From: Planctomycetota bacterium
Lineage (GTDB): Bacteria; Planctomycetota; MHYJ01; JACPRB01
Direction: 5' to 3'
DNA length: 35,076 nt
Assembly (NCBI GenBank): GCA_016190155.1
Contig: JACPRB010000306.1
Coordinates: forward strand, 1-35,076
Made by a program: the position numbers and the translations under genes. The notes below the pieces were generated by a model. The model had not been told where the DNA came from and made no database searches. It was given only the letters and a program-made list of their open reading frames with translations. Positions 24,381-32,032 of this stretch are shown here, piece after piece; the stretch's first letter is position 1, and every line of letters starts with the position of its first letter.

Positions 24381-24448
24381 GGGGGAAATCTACCGGCGCC
24401 GGTCGAAGGAAGAAAGAACTTCCTTTGCCCCCGCCTCTCCTCCAGGCT

Positions 24449-25234
24449 ATGTTCCTTCCCGTGCTCTTCCACGGCAGCGAATTCGTCGTTCAGCCTGAAT
24501 ATGCGGCTCTGTTCCAAACGAGCGGCGTGCAAGACGTGGAGGACGCGTTCCGCGTCTGGTGCCCGGATCCGCCCGGCCATCGCCGGTCCCGCGTCGTCGA
24601 GATCCACGCGCCCCGCCACTTCTTCTTCAAAGCGTACGACTATCGCGGCTTGTGGCGTCTTCGGACCCTCTTCATTCCCGCCCGCGTCAAGCGCGAGTTC
24701 CGGAATCTGATCGGCCTGTCCGCGCTCGGACTGCGCGTGCCCCGCCCGATCGCCTACGGCCAGACGCGCCGCTTCGGCTTCATCCTGCGCTCGTTCCTGA
24801 TGACCGAGGCCGTCGCCGGCGCGATCGACCTGCGGGAGGTCGCCGACGGAAAACCCGCGCCGTTTCCCCTCCCTCGACCCGCCGAACGACGCTCGTTGAT
24901 CGCGACCTTCGCGCGGCAGCTTCGCCGATGCCACGACGCGGGCTGGTTCCTGCACACGGCCTTCTTCAAGAACCTGCTCCTCACGCGCGGAGCCGACGGG
25001 TACGCGCTGCATGTGATCGACGTCCCATTCGCGCGCATCTGGAGAAATCGCCTCCTGCCGGGGCAAGCCCGGGTCCGAGACCTGGGTTGCTTGTTGCAGG
25101 GCGCCCGCCAGATCCTGACGGGCGCGGAACGGCTGCGGTTCTACCGTATGTACGCCGCCGTTGAGCGTCTTACCCAGGCGGACAAGACGTTCCTGCGCCG
25201 CGTCGAGCGCTATCAACGCCGACACTACCCCTGA
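24449..25234 (+). CDS. Lipopolysaccharide kinase InaA/WaaP-family protein
   Basis: FFFKAYDYRGLWRLRTLFIPARVKREFRNLIGLSALGLRVPRPIAYG...FARQLRRCHDAGWFLHTAFFKNLLL...HVIDVPFARI. Start uncertain (track 24425). Confidence 0.65.
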   Translation: MFLPVLFHGSEFVVQPEYAALFQTSGVQDVEDAFRVWCPDPPGHRRSRVVEIHAPRHFFFKAYDYRGLWRLRTLFIPARVKREFRNLIGLSALGLRVPRPIAYGQTRRFGFILRSFLMTEAVAGAIDLREVADGKPAPFPLPRPAERRSLIATFARQLRRCHDAGWFLHTAFFKNLLLTRGADGYALHVIDVPFARIWRNRLLPGQARVRDLGCLLQGARQILTGAERLRFYRMYAAVERLTQADKTFLRRVERYQRRHYP

Positions 25235-25240
25235 CGCCGC

Positions 25241-25561
25241 CTATTGGTTGAACTGGCACCCGATCTGGTGCCACCCTACGCTCTCGGTGGATTGCCCCGA
25301 CCAGATGACGCGCGCGTTCATCTTACGCGGCGGACCGAACTGCGTCTTCGGCAGATACAGCGTAACGAGCACGCCGTGCTCGAAAGGCTGGCCCACCTCC
25401 AGCCGCGCTCCGCCGCGGCTGATGTCCACGAGGATCGCGAACTGATCCGTCGACGGGTTCTTCGGATTCACGACGCGCAGGACCGACCGTTGCGGCAGTC
25501 TCTCGAAAAACCGGCGGTCGGCGGCTCGAGAATCCCCCTTGTTCTGTGTGCTGGTCGTCAC
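25241..25561 (-). CDS. PilZ domain protein
   Basis: RRFFERL (RxxxR) and DISRGGARLEVGQPFEHG (DxSxxG) PilZ motifs. Confidence 0.75.
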   Translation of the reverse strand: MTTSTQNKGDSRAADRRFFERLPQRSVLRVVNPKNPSTDQFAILVDISRGGARLEVGQPFEHGVLVTLYLPKTQFGPPRKMNARVIWSGQSTESVGWHQIGCQFNQ

Positions 25562-25614
25562 GGTTCACCCCTAACGTGTCCCCCTGATGTATCGACAACC
25601 CATTACGACCGGAC

Positions 25615-27627
25615 TCACTGTTTCTCGTCGGTAGGCGTGGCGTGGGGAGGCAGGACGCGCGCCAGCTTCGCCATCAACCGCTCCAGCCGCAGCGCAACCC
25701 GTGCCGCCTCCTGTTCCGAACGCTTGGCCTCCCGGCCGATCTGGCGCACGTTCTGGAGCTTCTTCTCCAGCGCTTCCAACCCGGCATCGATGCGCCCCGG
25801 CAGCTCCAGCCGGTCCTTCGCCTTTCGCGCCTTCTCGCGCTCGCGTTCCAGCTGCGCCTTGAGGTGCGCCGCCTCCTGCCGCGCCTCCTCAAGGCGCTCG
25901 TCCCCCGACCCCGGGTCCACGGGGGCGGCTTCCTTGGACTTGCGCCGATGCCGGTCGAGCGCCTCGCGCAACCGAGCCACCTCCTGCTGAAGCGGCTCCG
26001 ATTCCGCGCGCGCCTTGGCCAGCTCCTGCTGCGCCGTCTCGACCTGTTGCGTGAGCTCGGTCAGCTTGACGCGCAGCCCCGTCTGCTTGCGCTGGGCGGC
26101 CAGCGCCTCCTGAAGACGCTCCGCCTCGGCGCGCAGCTTCTCGATCTCGCCCGCGCCCGCCTGCGCCTGCTCACGTTCCTCGACCCACTGCCGCCGCGCC
26201 TCTTCGACGGCGGCCCGGGCGTCCTTGAGATCCCATTCCAATCGCTGGACCTCGGCCTCGCGCTCGCGGATCCGCTTCTCCGCCTCCTGCAGCTGCGCCC
26301 GCAGTTCGTTCGCCTGCGCCTCCTTCTTCTCGAGCTCCTCGTCGGACCGCCTCTGCGCCTCGTCCGCCGCGGCGCGGGCGCGCTCGCCGACCTCCAGCAA
26401 CTCCTGGACGTGCGTCTGAAGCGCCTTCTGAGCTTCCTCGGCCTGCTCGTGTTCCTGAGCCAGTTGCCGGACCACCCTGGCCAGCTCCGCCTTGACGGCG
26501 TCCATCTGGCTGGCGCGATCCTTCAGCCGCTTCGCTTCCTTCGCCCGCTCCTCGAGCTGCGCGTACGCGCTCACCGCTCCTTGCGCCACATGTTTCGCCT
26601 TCTGCCGCTCCTTCTCCAACAGCTCCTGGGCGCGCTCGACGTCCCCCTGGGTCGCGGCCGCCTCCTTCTCCAGACGTCCGAGCTCCGCGCGCAGCTTGAC
26701 CGTCTCCTGCCGCGCCTCCCTCGCCCTTTCCTGCTCCTGGTCGAGGGCCTTCTCCAGCCGTTCGCACTCCTTTTGCAGCCGGGCCCCTTCGGCCTTCAGC
26801 TTCCGGTTCTCCTCCTGCGCCTGTTCGACCTGCGCGTACGCCGCCACCGCGCCTTGCCCGGCCTCGCTGGCCTTCCGCTGCTCCTTCTCGAGCTGCTCCT
26901 TGAAACGCTCGACCTCCCGCTGCCCCTGCTCGAGCTCCTTCTCCAGCCGTCCCTGGTCCTTTCCCAGCTTGATCGTCTCGCTGCGCAGCTTCCGGTTCTC
27001 CTGCTGCCCCGTCTGGAACCGCTCCTGCAGCTCCTCCAGAGCGGCCGCTCCCCGCTCCGCCTCCTCCGCCCGCTTCTCCTCGGCCTCCGCCTGGCCCTTG
27101 AGCTTCTCGATTTCCTTGTGCGCCCGATCGAGCTCCGTCTGGGATTTCCGGTGCTCCTTCCGGAGGTCCTCCAGCTCCCGCTGGACCTCGTCGCGTCCTT
27201 TCCGGACCTCCCCCAGCTCGACATGAAGCGCCTGGGCGGCCGCCTCCGCCTGCTTGCGGATCGACTGCTCGTCGATCTCGCTCTTCAGCTGCATCTGCTT
27301 CTGGAGGTTCTCCACCTGCTGCACGAGTTCGTTCTTGCTGGCCTCCAGCAGCTCCGCGCGACCCTTGAAGGCCTTGGCCTGCTGCAGGAGCTTCTCCAGC
27401 TTCTTGCGGGCGTCCGCGATGACGTGCTCCCGGAGCGCCTTGGTCTGGATCGTCGTGGCCTCGTCCACCGCCTGCCGGATGAGCTGCTGGATCTGCCGCT
27501 CGTCGACGACCTTGACGACCTGAACCCCCTGCTTCTGCAGCTCGGAGAGCGTCTTCCGATGGCTGCCGCGGTCGAGCATCTTCTGGACATCGAGGGGCTC
27601 TTCCTGGCCGGACCCTTGAGCGGGCAT
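25615..27627 (-). CDS. Long coiled-coil protein (670 aa)
   Basis: Continuous heptad-rich E/K/Q/R sequence after an N-terminal segment HRKTLSELQKQGVQVVKVVDERQIQQLIRQAVDEAT; internal duplicate breaks QGAVAAYAQVE and QGAVSAYAQLE. Confidence 0.8.
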   Translation of the reverse strand: MPAQGSGQEEPLDVQKMLDRGSHRKTLSELQKQGVQVVKVVDERQIQQLIRQAVDEATTIQTKALREHVIADARKKLEKLLQQAKAFKGRAELLEASKNELVQQVENLQKQMQLKSEIDEQSIRKQAEAAAQALHVELGEVRKGRDEVQRELEDLRKEHRKSQTELDRAHKEIEKLKGQAEAEEKRAEEAERGAAALEELQERFQTGQQENRKLRSETIKLGKDQGRLEKELEQGQREVERFKEQLEKEQRKASEAGQGAVAAYAQVEQAQEENRKLKAEGARLQKECERLEKALDQEQERAREARQETVKLRAELGRLEKEAAATQGDVERAQELLEKERQKAKHVAQGAVSAYAQLEERAKEAKRLKDRASQMDAVKAELARVVRQLAQEHEQAEEAQKALQTHVQELLEVGERARAAADEAQRRSDEELEKKEAQANELRAQLQEAEKRIREREAEVQRLEWDLKDARAAVEEARRQWVEEREQAQAGAGEIEKLRAEAERLQEALAAQRKQTGLRVKLTELTQQVETAQQELAKARAESEPLQQEVARLREALDRHRRKSKEAAPVDPGSGDERLEEARQEAAHLKAQLEREREKARKAKDRLELPGRIDAGLEALEKKLQNVRQIGREAKRSEQEAARVALRLERLMAKLARVLPPHATPTDEKQ

Positions 27628-27630
27628 CCG

Positions 27631-28308
27631 CTATTTCTCCTGATTGACCTGTCGGACGAAGGCGCAGCCCAGCGCGAAATGGCCCGGCTTGTCGGAACCG
27701 CTCGATCTCAGGATCTTGGCGTGGAACGATTGCTTGGGCCCCAGGGCGCTCTGCGGAAAATCCACCTCCAGAACAAGGTCTCGAACATATTCGCGCGTCG
27801 TCACGATCTCGACGCCGCCTTTGGAGACGTCCTGCAGCAGCGCGGGACGGAAGACCTTCTCCGCCCACGGCCCCGGAGTCACGCAACGAACCCGGAGCAT
27901 GAGCTTCTGCTCCCAGCGCTCGTAGCGCCGTCGCTCCCGTCCGGCCCGCACCACGGGTTCCGCCCGCAACCCGCCGGCCTTCTCGTCGCGCTCCGCGGGC
28001 GCCTCGCCGGCGACGCGCACGAACTGGCATCCCAGAAGCTCCTCGTCTTCTTCCGAACGCCGTTTCCAGACGATGCGACCCGGCAGCGTGCGCGGCCCCC
28101 CGAACACGGATTCGGGAAACTCCAGCTCCACCAACGCGCCCTCCTGAAGCGGGCGCTTCGACACCAGCACGACGCCGCCTTGGCTCAGGTTGATCACCAT
28201 GCCGACCTGCGCGGTCTCGTCGCGCGGCATCGACCCGCCCAGGATCTTGACCTTCACTCCGTACTTACGTCCGATGCGCGGATACCGACGGCGCTCCTTG
28301 TTCGGCAT
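27631..28308 (-). CDS. Tandem PilZ domain protein
   Basis: Two PilZ-like copies: ERRRYPRI...INLSQGGVVL and ERRRYERW...QDVSKGGVEIV; 3 nt upstream of the coiled-coil gene. Confidence 0.8.
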   Translation of the reverse strand: MPNKERRRYPRIGRKYGVKVKILGGSMPRDETAQVGMVINLSQGGVVLVSKRPLQEGALVELEFPESVFGGPRTLPGRIVWKRRSEEDEELLGCQFVRVAGEAPAERDEKAGGLRAEPVVRAGRERRRYERWEQKLMLRVRCVTPGPWAEKVFRPALLQDVSKGGVEIVTTREYVRDLVLEVDFPQSALGPKQSFHAKILRSSGSDKPGHFALGCAFVRQVNQEK

Positions 28309-28388
28309 GGCCTAAATTATGCACTGCCTTCGACTCGGGGTAAATAGTTTGGAACGTCGCGGACATTCCCCGAATCGCCCCTCATCGA

Positions 28389-28430
28389 TTTCCTATCTCC
28401 CGGTCGCCGGATCTCCAGGTCTTTCTCGGT
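28389..28430. repeat. Octamer-period array (CTCCNGRT), about 4 units
   Basis: TTTCCTAT-CTCCCGGT-CGCCGGAT-CTCCAGGT-CTTTCTCGGT. Confidence 0.55.
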
Positions 28431-28464
28431 CATCCGGGAAGCGTCGAGACGCGCGAACCCGCCT

Positions 28465-29256
28465 TCACAGCGGAACAGCCTCAGCTCGACGACGCGTAAA
28501 ACGCATCACCTGCGTGTAGCCCACCGACCGGAGCAGCTCGACGGCGGAGTCGAAATCCTGTCCGACGTGCTGCGGATCGTGCGCGTCGGATCCCAGGGTG
28601 ACGGGCACGTCGAGTTCGCGGGCCAGTTCGAGGAACCGGCGGCTGGGGTAGATCTCCCGGCACGCCCGGCGCAGGCCGCTCGTATTGACGTCGAGCGCCA
28701 TCTTCGCCTTCTTCACCGCTTGCAGCGTCCGCAGGATGAGGTCCTCGTAGGACTGTTGAGGCCGAAAGCCGAATTTCTTGATGAGATCGGGATGCCCCAA
28801 CACGTCGAAGAGCCCGCTCTCCACGGCTTGGACGACCAGATGGAAGTACTGCCGGTAGACGTCGTAGAGATCCGCGTGCCGGTACCGGCGGATGTTCGCG
28901 GGATTGTCGAATCCCCAGTCCCCGATGTAATGGACGGATCCGATGACGTAATCGAAGTCGTACTCGTTGATGATGTTGTAGACGAAGTCCTCCATCCCGG
29001 GATGAAAGTCGGCTTCAAGTCCGAGCTTGATCGGATAGCTGGGAAGCGCGCGGCGCACGTCCACGACCTTCTGGATGTACTCGGGAAACTGTTCCAGCGT
29101 CATGCGACAGTTCGGGTCGTAATCGGCCGGCATGGGGCTGTGATCCGAGAAGCCGATCTCGCCGATCCCGCGCTCGATGGCGCGCCGCACGTATTCCTCC
29201 GGCTCGCCGACGGCGTGCTTGCACAGAGGCGTATGCATGTGATAATCAACAAGCAC
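28465..29256 (-). CDS. PHP-family histidinol-phosphatase
   Basis: VDYHMHTPLCKHAVGEPEEYVRRAIERGIGEIGFSDHSPMP...GLEADF...YVIGSVHYIGDWGFDNP...DVLGHPDLIKKFG...TLGSDAHDPQHVG. Confidence 0.9.
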   Translation of the reverse strand: MLVDYHMHTPLCKHAVGEPEEYVRRAIERGIGEIGFSDHSPMPADYDPNCRMTLEQFPEYIQKVVDVRRALPSYPIKLGLEADFHPGMEDFVYNIINEYDFDYVIGSVHYIGDWGFDNPANIRRYRHADLYDVYRQYFHLVVQAVESGLFDVLGHPDLIKKFGFRPQQSYEDLILRTLQAVKKAKMALDVNTSGLRRACREIYPSRRFLELARELDVPVTLGSDAHDPQHVGQDFDSAVELLRSVGYTQVMRFTRRRAEAVPL

Positions 29257-29296
29257 GGGGGCCGATGGTAACGCGGGCCGAACGTGCGGACAAGAG

Positions 29297-30121
29297 ATGC
29301 TTAGAGTCCTGACCTACAACGTGCTCGAGGGCGGCGCCGACCGAGCCATGGGCGAACGCACGGAGCCCATCCTCGACGTGCTGCGCGAGACGGCGCCGGA
29401 CGTGGCGGTCCTGGTGGAAGCCAACGGCTTCGACCAGGAGGCGCGCCGGCGCGTCTTCGAAGAAGCGACGAACATGCGCGCCTTCGTGACGACCGCGCCG
29501 ACGGGATATCACGTCGCCATCCTCGTCGGCCGCGGACATCAAGTCGCCTGGCACGCGCCCGAACCGGGACGCTTCTTCCACGCGGCGGCCGCGTTGGCGA
29601 TCGACCTGCCCACCAAAGTCGTCAAGGGTGCCACGAACCTGCCGCGACGCTTGACCGTGGTCGCCGCGCACCTCGATCCGTTCAGCCCCGAGGCACGGCT
29701 GGCGGAGGCGCGCGTCCTGGCGCGCCATGCCAATCCCCTCGATCGCGTCGTACTGATGGGAGACTTCAACGCCCTGCCGCCGGACGACCCGATCGATCCC
29801 TCCGTCCTGCAACTGCCCCGCAGGATACTGGCGCGCCACGTCGGCGTCCCCGTGCGAGAGGGCGTCTTCGACACGCGGGCGCACGACGTCCTGCGGTGGG
29901 CCGGCTTCCAGGACGTCTACCGCAAGCTCAACGCCAAGAAACCCGGGTGGACGCTCTTGACGACGCGCTTCGCGGCGGAGCTGCGCTCGCGCATGCGAGT
30001 GGATTTCGTCTACGCGACGGAGAAGCTCGCCGCCAAGGCGATCCGCGCGGAAGTTCTCGAGACGGACGCGACGCGCCGGGCGAGCGACCATTACCCGATC
30101 GTCGTGGAGTTCGAGGTGTAG
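29297..30121 (+). CDS. Endonuclease/exonuclease/phosphatase family protein
   Basis: MLRVLTYNVLEGG...PDVAVLVEANGFD...LMGDFNALPPDD...VDFVYATEKL...SDHYPIVVEFEV. Confidence 0.9.
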   Translation: MLRVLTYNVLEGGADRAMGERTEPILDVLRETAPDVAVLVEANGFDQEARRRVFEEATNMRAFVTTAPTGYHVAILVGRGHQVAWHAPEPGRFFHAAAALAIDLPTKVVKGATNLPRRLTVVAAHLDPFSPEARLAEARVLARHANPLDRVVLMGDFNALPPDDPIDPSVLQLPRRILARHVGVPVREGVFDTRAHDVLRWAGFQDVYRKLNAKKPGWTLLTTRFAAELRSRMRVDFVYATEKLAAKAIRAEVLETDATRRASDHYPIVVEFEV

Positions 30122-31078
30122 CTACCGCCGCTCCAACCACCGCTCCGCGTCGATGGCCGCCATGCACCCCATCCCGGCGGCTGTGACGGCCTGCCGGTAC
30201 ACATGATCCACGCAATCGCCGCCGGCGAACACCCCCTCGACGCTCGTCATCGTGCCGTCATGCACCTTGACGTAGCCCTTCTCATCCAAAGCGAGTTGCC
30301 CCTTGAAGGACTTCGTCGCCGGCTCGTGCCCGATCGCCAGGAAGAGCCCGTCGCATTCCAAGACCGACTCCTTGCCGGTCTTCGTGTCTTTCAACCGCAA
30401 CCCCATCACCTTCTTCTTCTCGACGTCGAGGACCTCGGCCACCTCAGAATTCCACCGGAACTCGATCTTCGGGTTCTTGAGCGCCCGCTCCTGCATGATC
30501 TTCGACGCACGCAGCGCTTCGCGGCGATGCACGACCATCACCTTCGAGGCGAACTTCGTGAGGTACTGCGCCTCTTCCAGCGCGGAATCGCCTCCGCCCA
30601 CCACCGCGAGGCGCTTATTGCGGAAGTGCGGCAGCGCCCCGTCGCACACCGCGCACGCCGAGATATAGCCCGACTTGCGCAGCGCCGCCTCGGACGACAG
30701 GCCCAGCCACTTGGCGGACGCGCCCGTGGTGATGATCACCGACGCACCCACCCATTCGCGCTTCCCCGCCCAGATCCGGAACGGATGCGACGCGAAGTCC
30801 ACGCGGTCCACCCACGCCGTCTCGATGCGCGTCCCGAACCGCTCGGCCTGCCGGCGCATCAGGTCCATCAGCTCCGGCCCCTTCACGCCGTCGGGAAAGC
30901 CCGGATAATTCTCGACGTCGGTCGTCAGCATAAGCTGGCCGCCCGGCAATTCCTCGCGCACGGTCTGATCGGCCTCGCCCTCGATGAGCAGCGGCTTCAG
31001 GTTCGCGCGCGCCGCGTAGATCGCCGCGGTGTATCCCGCGGGACCGGACCCGATGATGATGACGTTCTCTGTGACCAT
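30122..31078 (-). CDS. trxB: Thioredoxin-disulfide reductase
   Basis: NVIIIGSGPAGYTAAIYAARANLKPLLIEG...ACAVCDGALPHFRNKRLAVVGGGDSALEEA...GVFAGGDCVDHVYRQAVTAAGMGCMAAIDAERWL. Confidence 0.96.
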   Translation of the reverse strand: MVTENVIIIGSGPAGYTAAIYAARANLKPLLIEGEADQTVREELPGGQLMLTTDVENYPGFPDGVKGPELMDLMRRQAERFGTRIETAWVDRVDFASHPFRIWAGKREWVGASVIITTGASAKWLGLSSEAALRKSGYISACAVCDGALPHFRNKRLAVVGGGDSALEEAQYLTKFASKVMVVHRREALRASKIMQERALKNPKIEFRWNSEVAEVLDVEKKKVMGLRLKDTKTGKESVLECDGLFLAIGHEPATKSFKGQLALDEKGYVKVHDGTMTSVEGVFAGGDCVDHVYRQAVTAAGMGCMAAIDAERWLERR

Positions 31079-31099
31079 GGTTCTCCCCTTCCGCCTGCT

Positions 31100-31531
31100 T
31101 CACTTGGGCGGGCCGCTGTCCCGCTCCAATGCGGGATGTTCCAGCTCGACCGTAAGATAGTGACTGATCTGCGTCGCGATCCAAATGTCGCCGGCCCGCC
31201 GGAGCTTCACCCGATAACGCCAAAGCCGGCCGGAACGATCCGTGTATCCGCGCACCACGTACGATCCCCACTCCGGATGCTCCGGATCCCGCTCGTAGAA
31301 GACGTACTTCCGCGGATTATATCGTTCTCCGCGCCATTCCAGAACGTCCAAGCGCAGTTGAAGCTCGTAGTGCGCGACCTGGCAGGGATCGCGCCGGAAC
31401 GACTCCGCCGCCCAACTCGCGATCTGCGCCTCGCCGGGCGCGGGTAAATCGATGTCCGGCGCGTCGACGGCGTGCGGCTGCGTGCAGCCGAATAAGCCGA
31501 GGATCGCGAGCGCCCTGATCGCCGCTCCCAT
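31100..31531 (-). CDS. Putative lipoprotein, unknown function
   Basis: MGAAIRALAILGLFGCTQPH: signal peptide with LFGC lipobox. Confidence 0.6.
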   Translation of the reverse strand: MGAAIRALAILGLFGCTQPHAVDAPDIDLPAPGEAQIASWAAESFRRDPCQVAHYELQLRLDVLEWRGERYNPRKYVFYERDPEHPEWGSYVVRGYTDRSGRLWRYRVKLRRAGDIWIATQISHYLTVELEHPALERDSGPPK

Positions 31532-31545
31532 GGATCGGCCCGACC

Positions 31546-31698
31546 GTTCACTCGTTCTTACGTTCATACGTTCTTCCGTTCACCCGTTCTTCGGTTCATC
31601 CGTTCACCGGTTCAGCCGCAAATCCCGTCACGGATGAAAGCCCGTAACATTCGGCTTCCGGAACGAATGAACGGACGAACGGGTGAACAGGCGAACGG
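31546..31698. repeat. Pair of inverted octamer arrays: 9 x (GTTCNNNN) then 5 x (GAACNNNN)
   Basis: GTTC at 31546, 54, 62, 70, 78, 86, 94, 31602, 31610 and GAAC at 31661, 69, 77, 85, 93, all in exact 8-bp register. Confidence 0.9.
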
Positions 31699-31709
31699 TC
31701 ATGGGCCGG

Positions 31710-31955
31710 CTACCGCTCTTCTTCCTCTTCCTCGCCCTCGTCCCCATGAACCACGCCCTGTTCGCCCTCCGAAAGGCGGAACGCCACGATCTTGTGGGCG
31801 TTCACGAACGTCTCGAGCTGGTCGATGTCGAGGACGATGTAATCGGGATTGACCTCCTTGAGGATCCCCACCCAAGGCTCGGTATTCTCCTCCGTCCAAA
31901 CCTCGACCTCGCGGTCCAGGAACTCCACGAGTTTCTTGAGCATGACGCCCTTCAT
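31710..31955 (-). CDS. Small Sm/Hfq-like fold candidate with acidic C-terminal tail
   Basis: MKGVMLKKLVEFLDREVEVWTEENTEPWVGILKEVNPDYIVLDIDQLETFVNAHKIVAFRLSEGEQGVVHGDEGEEEEEER: Sm-like pattern (EVEV...GILKEVNPDYIVLD...FVNAHKIVAF). Confidence 0.65.
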   Translation of the reverse strand: MKGVMLKKLVEFLDREVEVWTEENTEPWVGILKEVNPDYIVLDIDQLETFVNAHKIVAFRLSEGEQGVVHGDEGEEEEEER

Positions 31956-31975
31956 TGTAACGCGGGAACCCCGTA

Positions 31976-32032
31976 GTTCATACGCTCGACAGTTCATCCG
32001 TTCAACCGTTCGGGTGAACGGTTCATGGGTTC
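31976..32032. repeat. Octamer array (GTTCNNNN) with an inverted unit
   Basis: GTTC/GCTC at 31976, 31984, 31992, 32000, 32008; GAAC at 32016; GTTC at 32021 and 32029. Confidence 0.85.

Noticed and set aside
24406-24425. AAGGAAG-AAAGAA-CTTCCTT hairpin between divergent NHL and InaA genes
   Set aside because: Short stem; not distinguishable from chance without conservation data.
24449-25234. InaA-family kinase as a pseudokinase because HRD is replaced by HTA
   Set aside because: InaA-type kinases commonly lack a canonical HRD (e.g. HGC-type loops), so the change is not clear evidence of inactivity.
25642-28347. 901-aa + strand ORF
   Set aside because: Leu/Arg-rich antisense of the coiled-coil and PilZ genes; a codon-bias artefact in GC-rich DNA.
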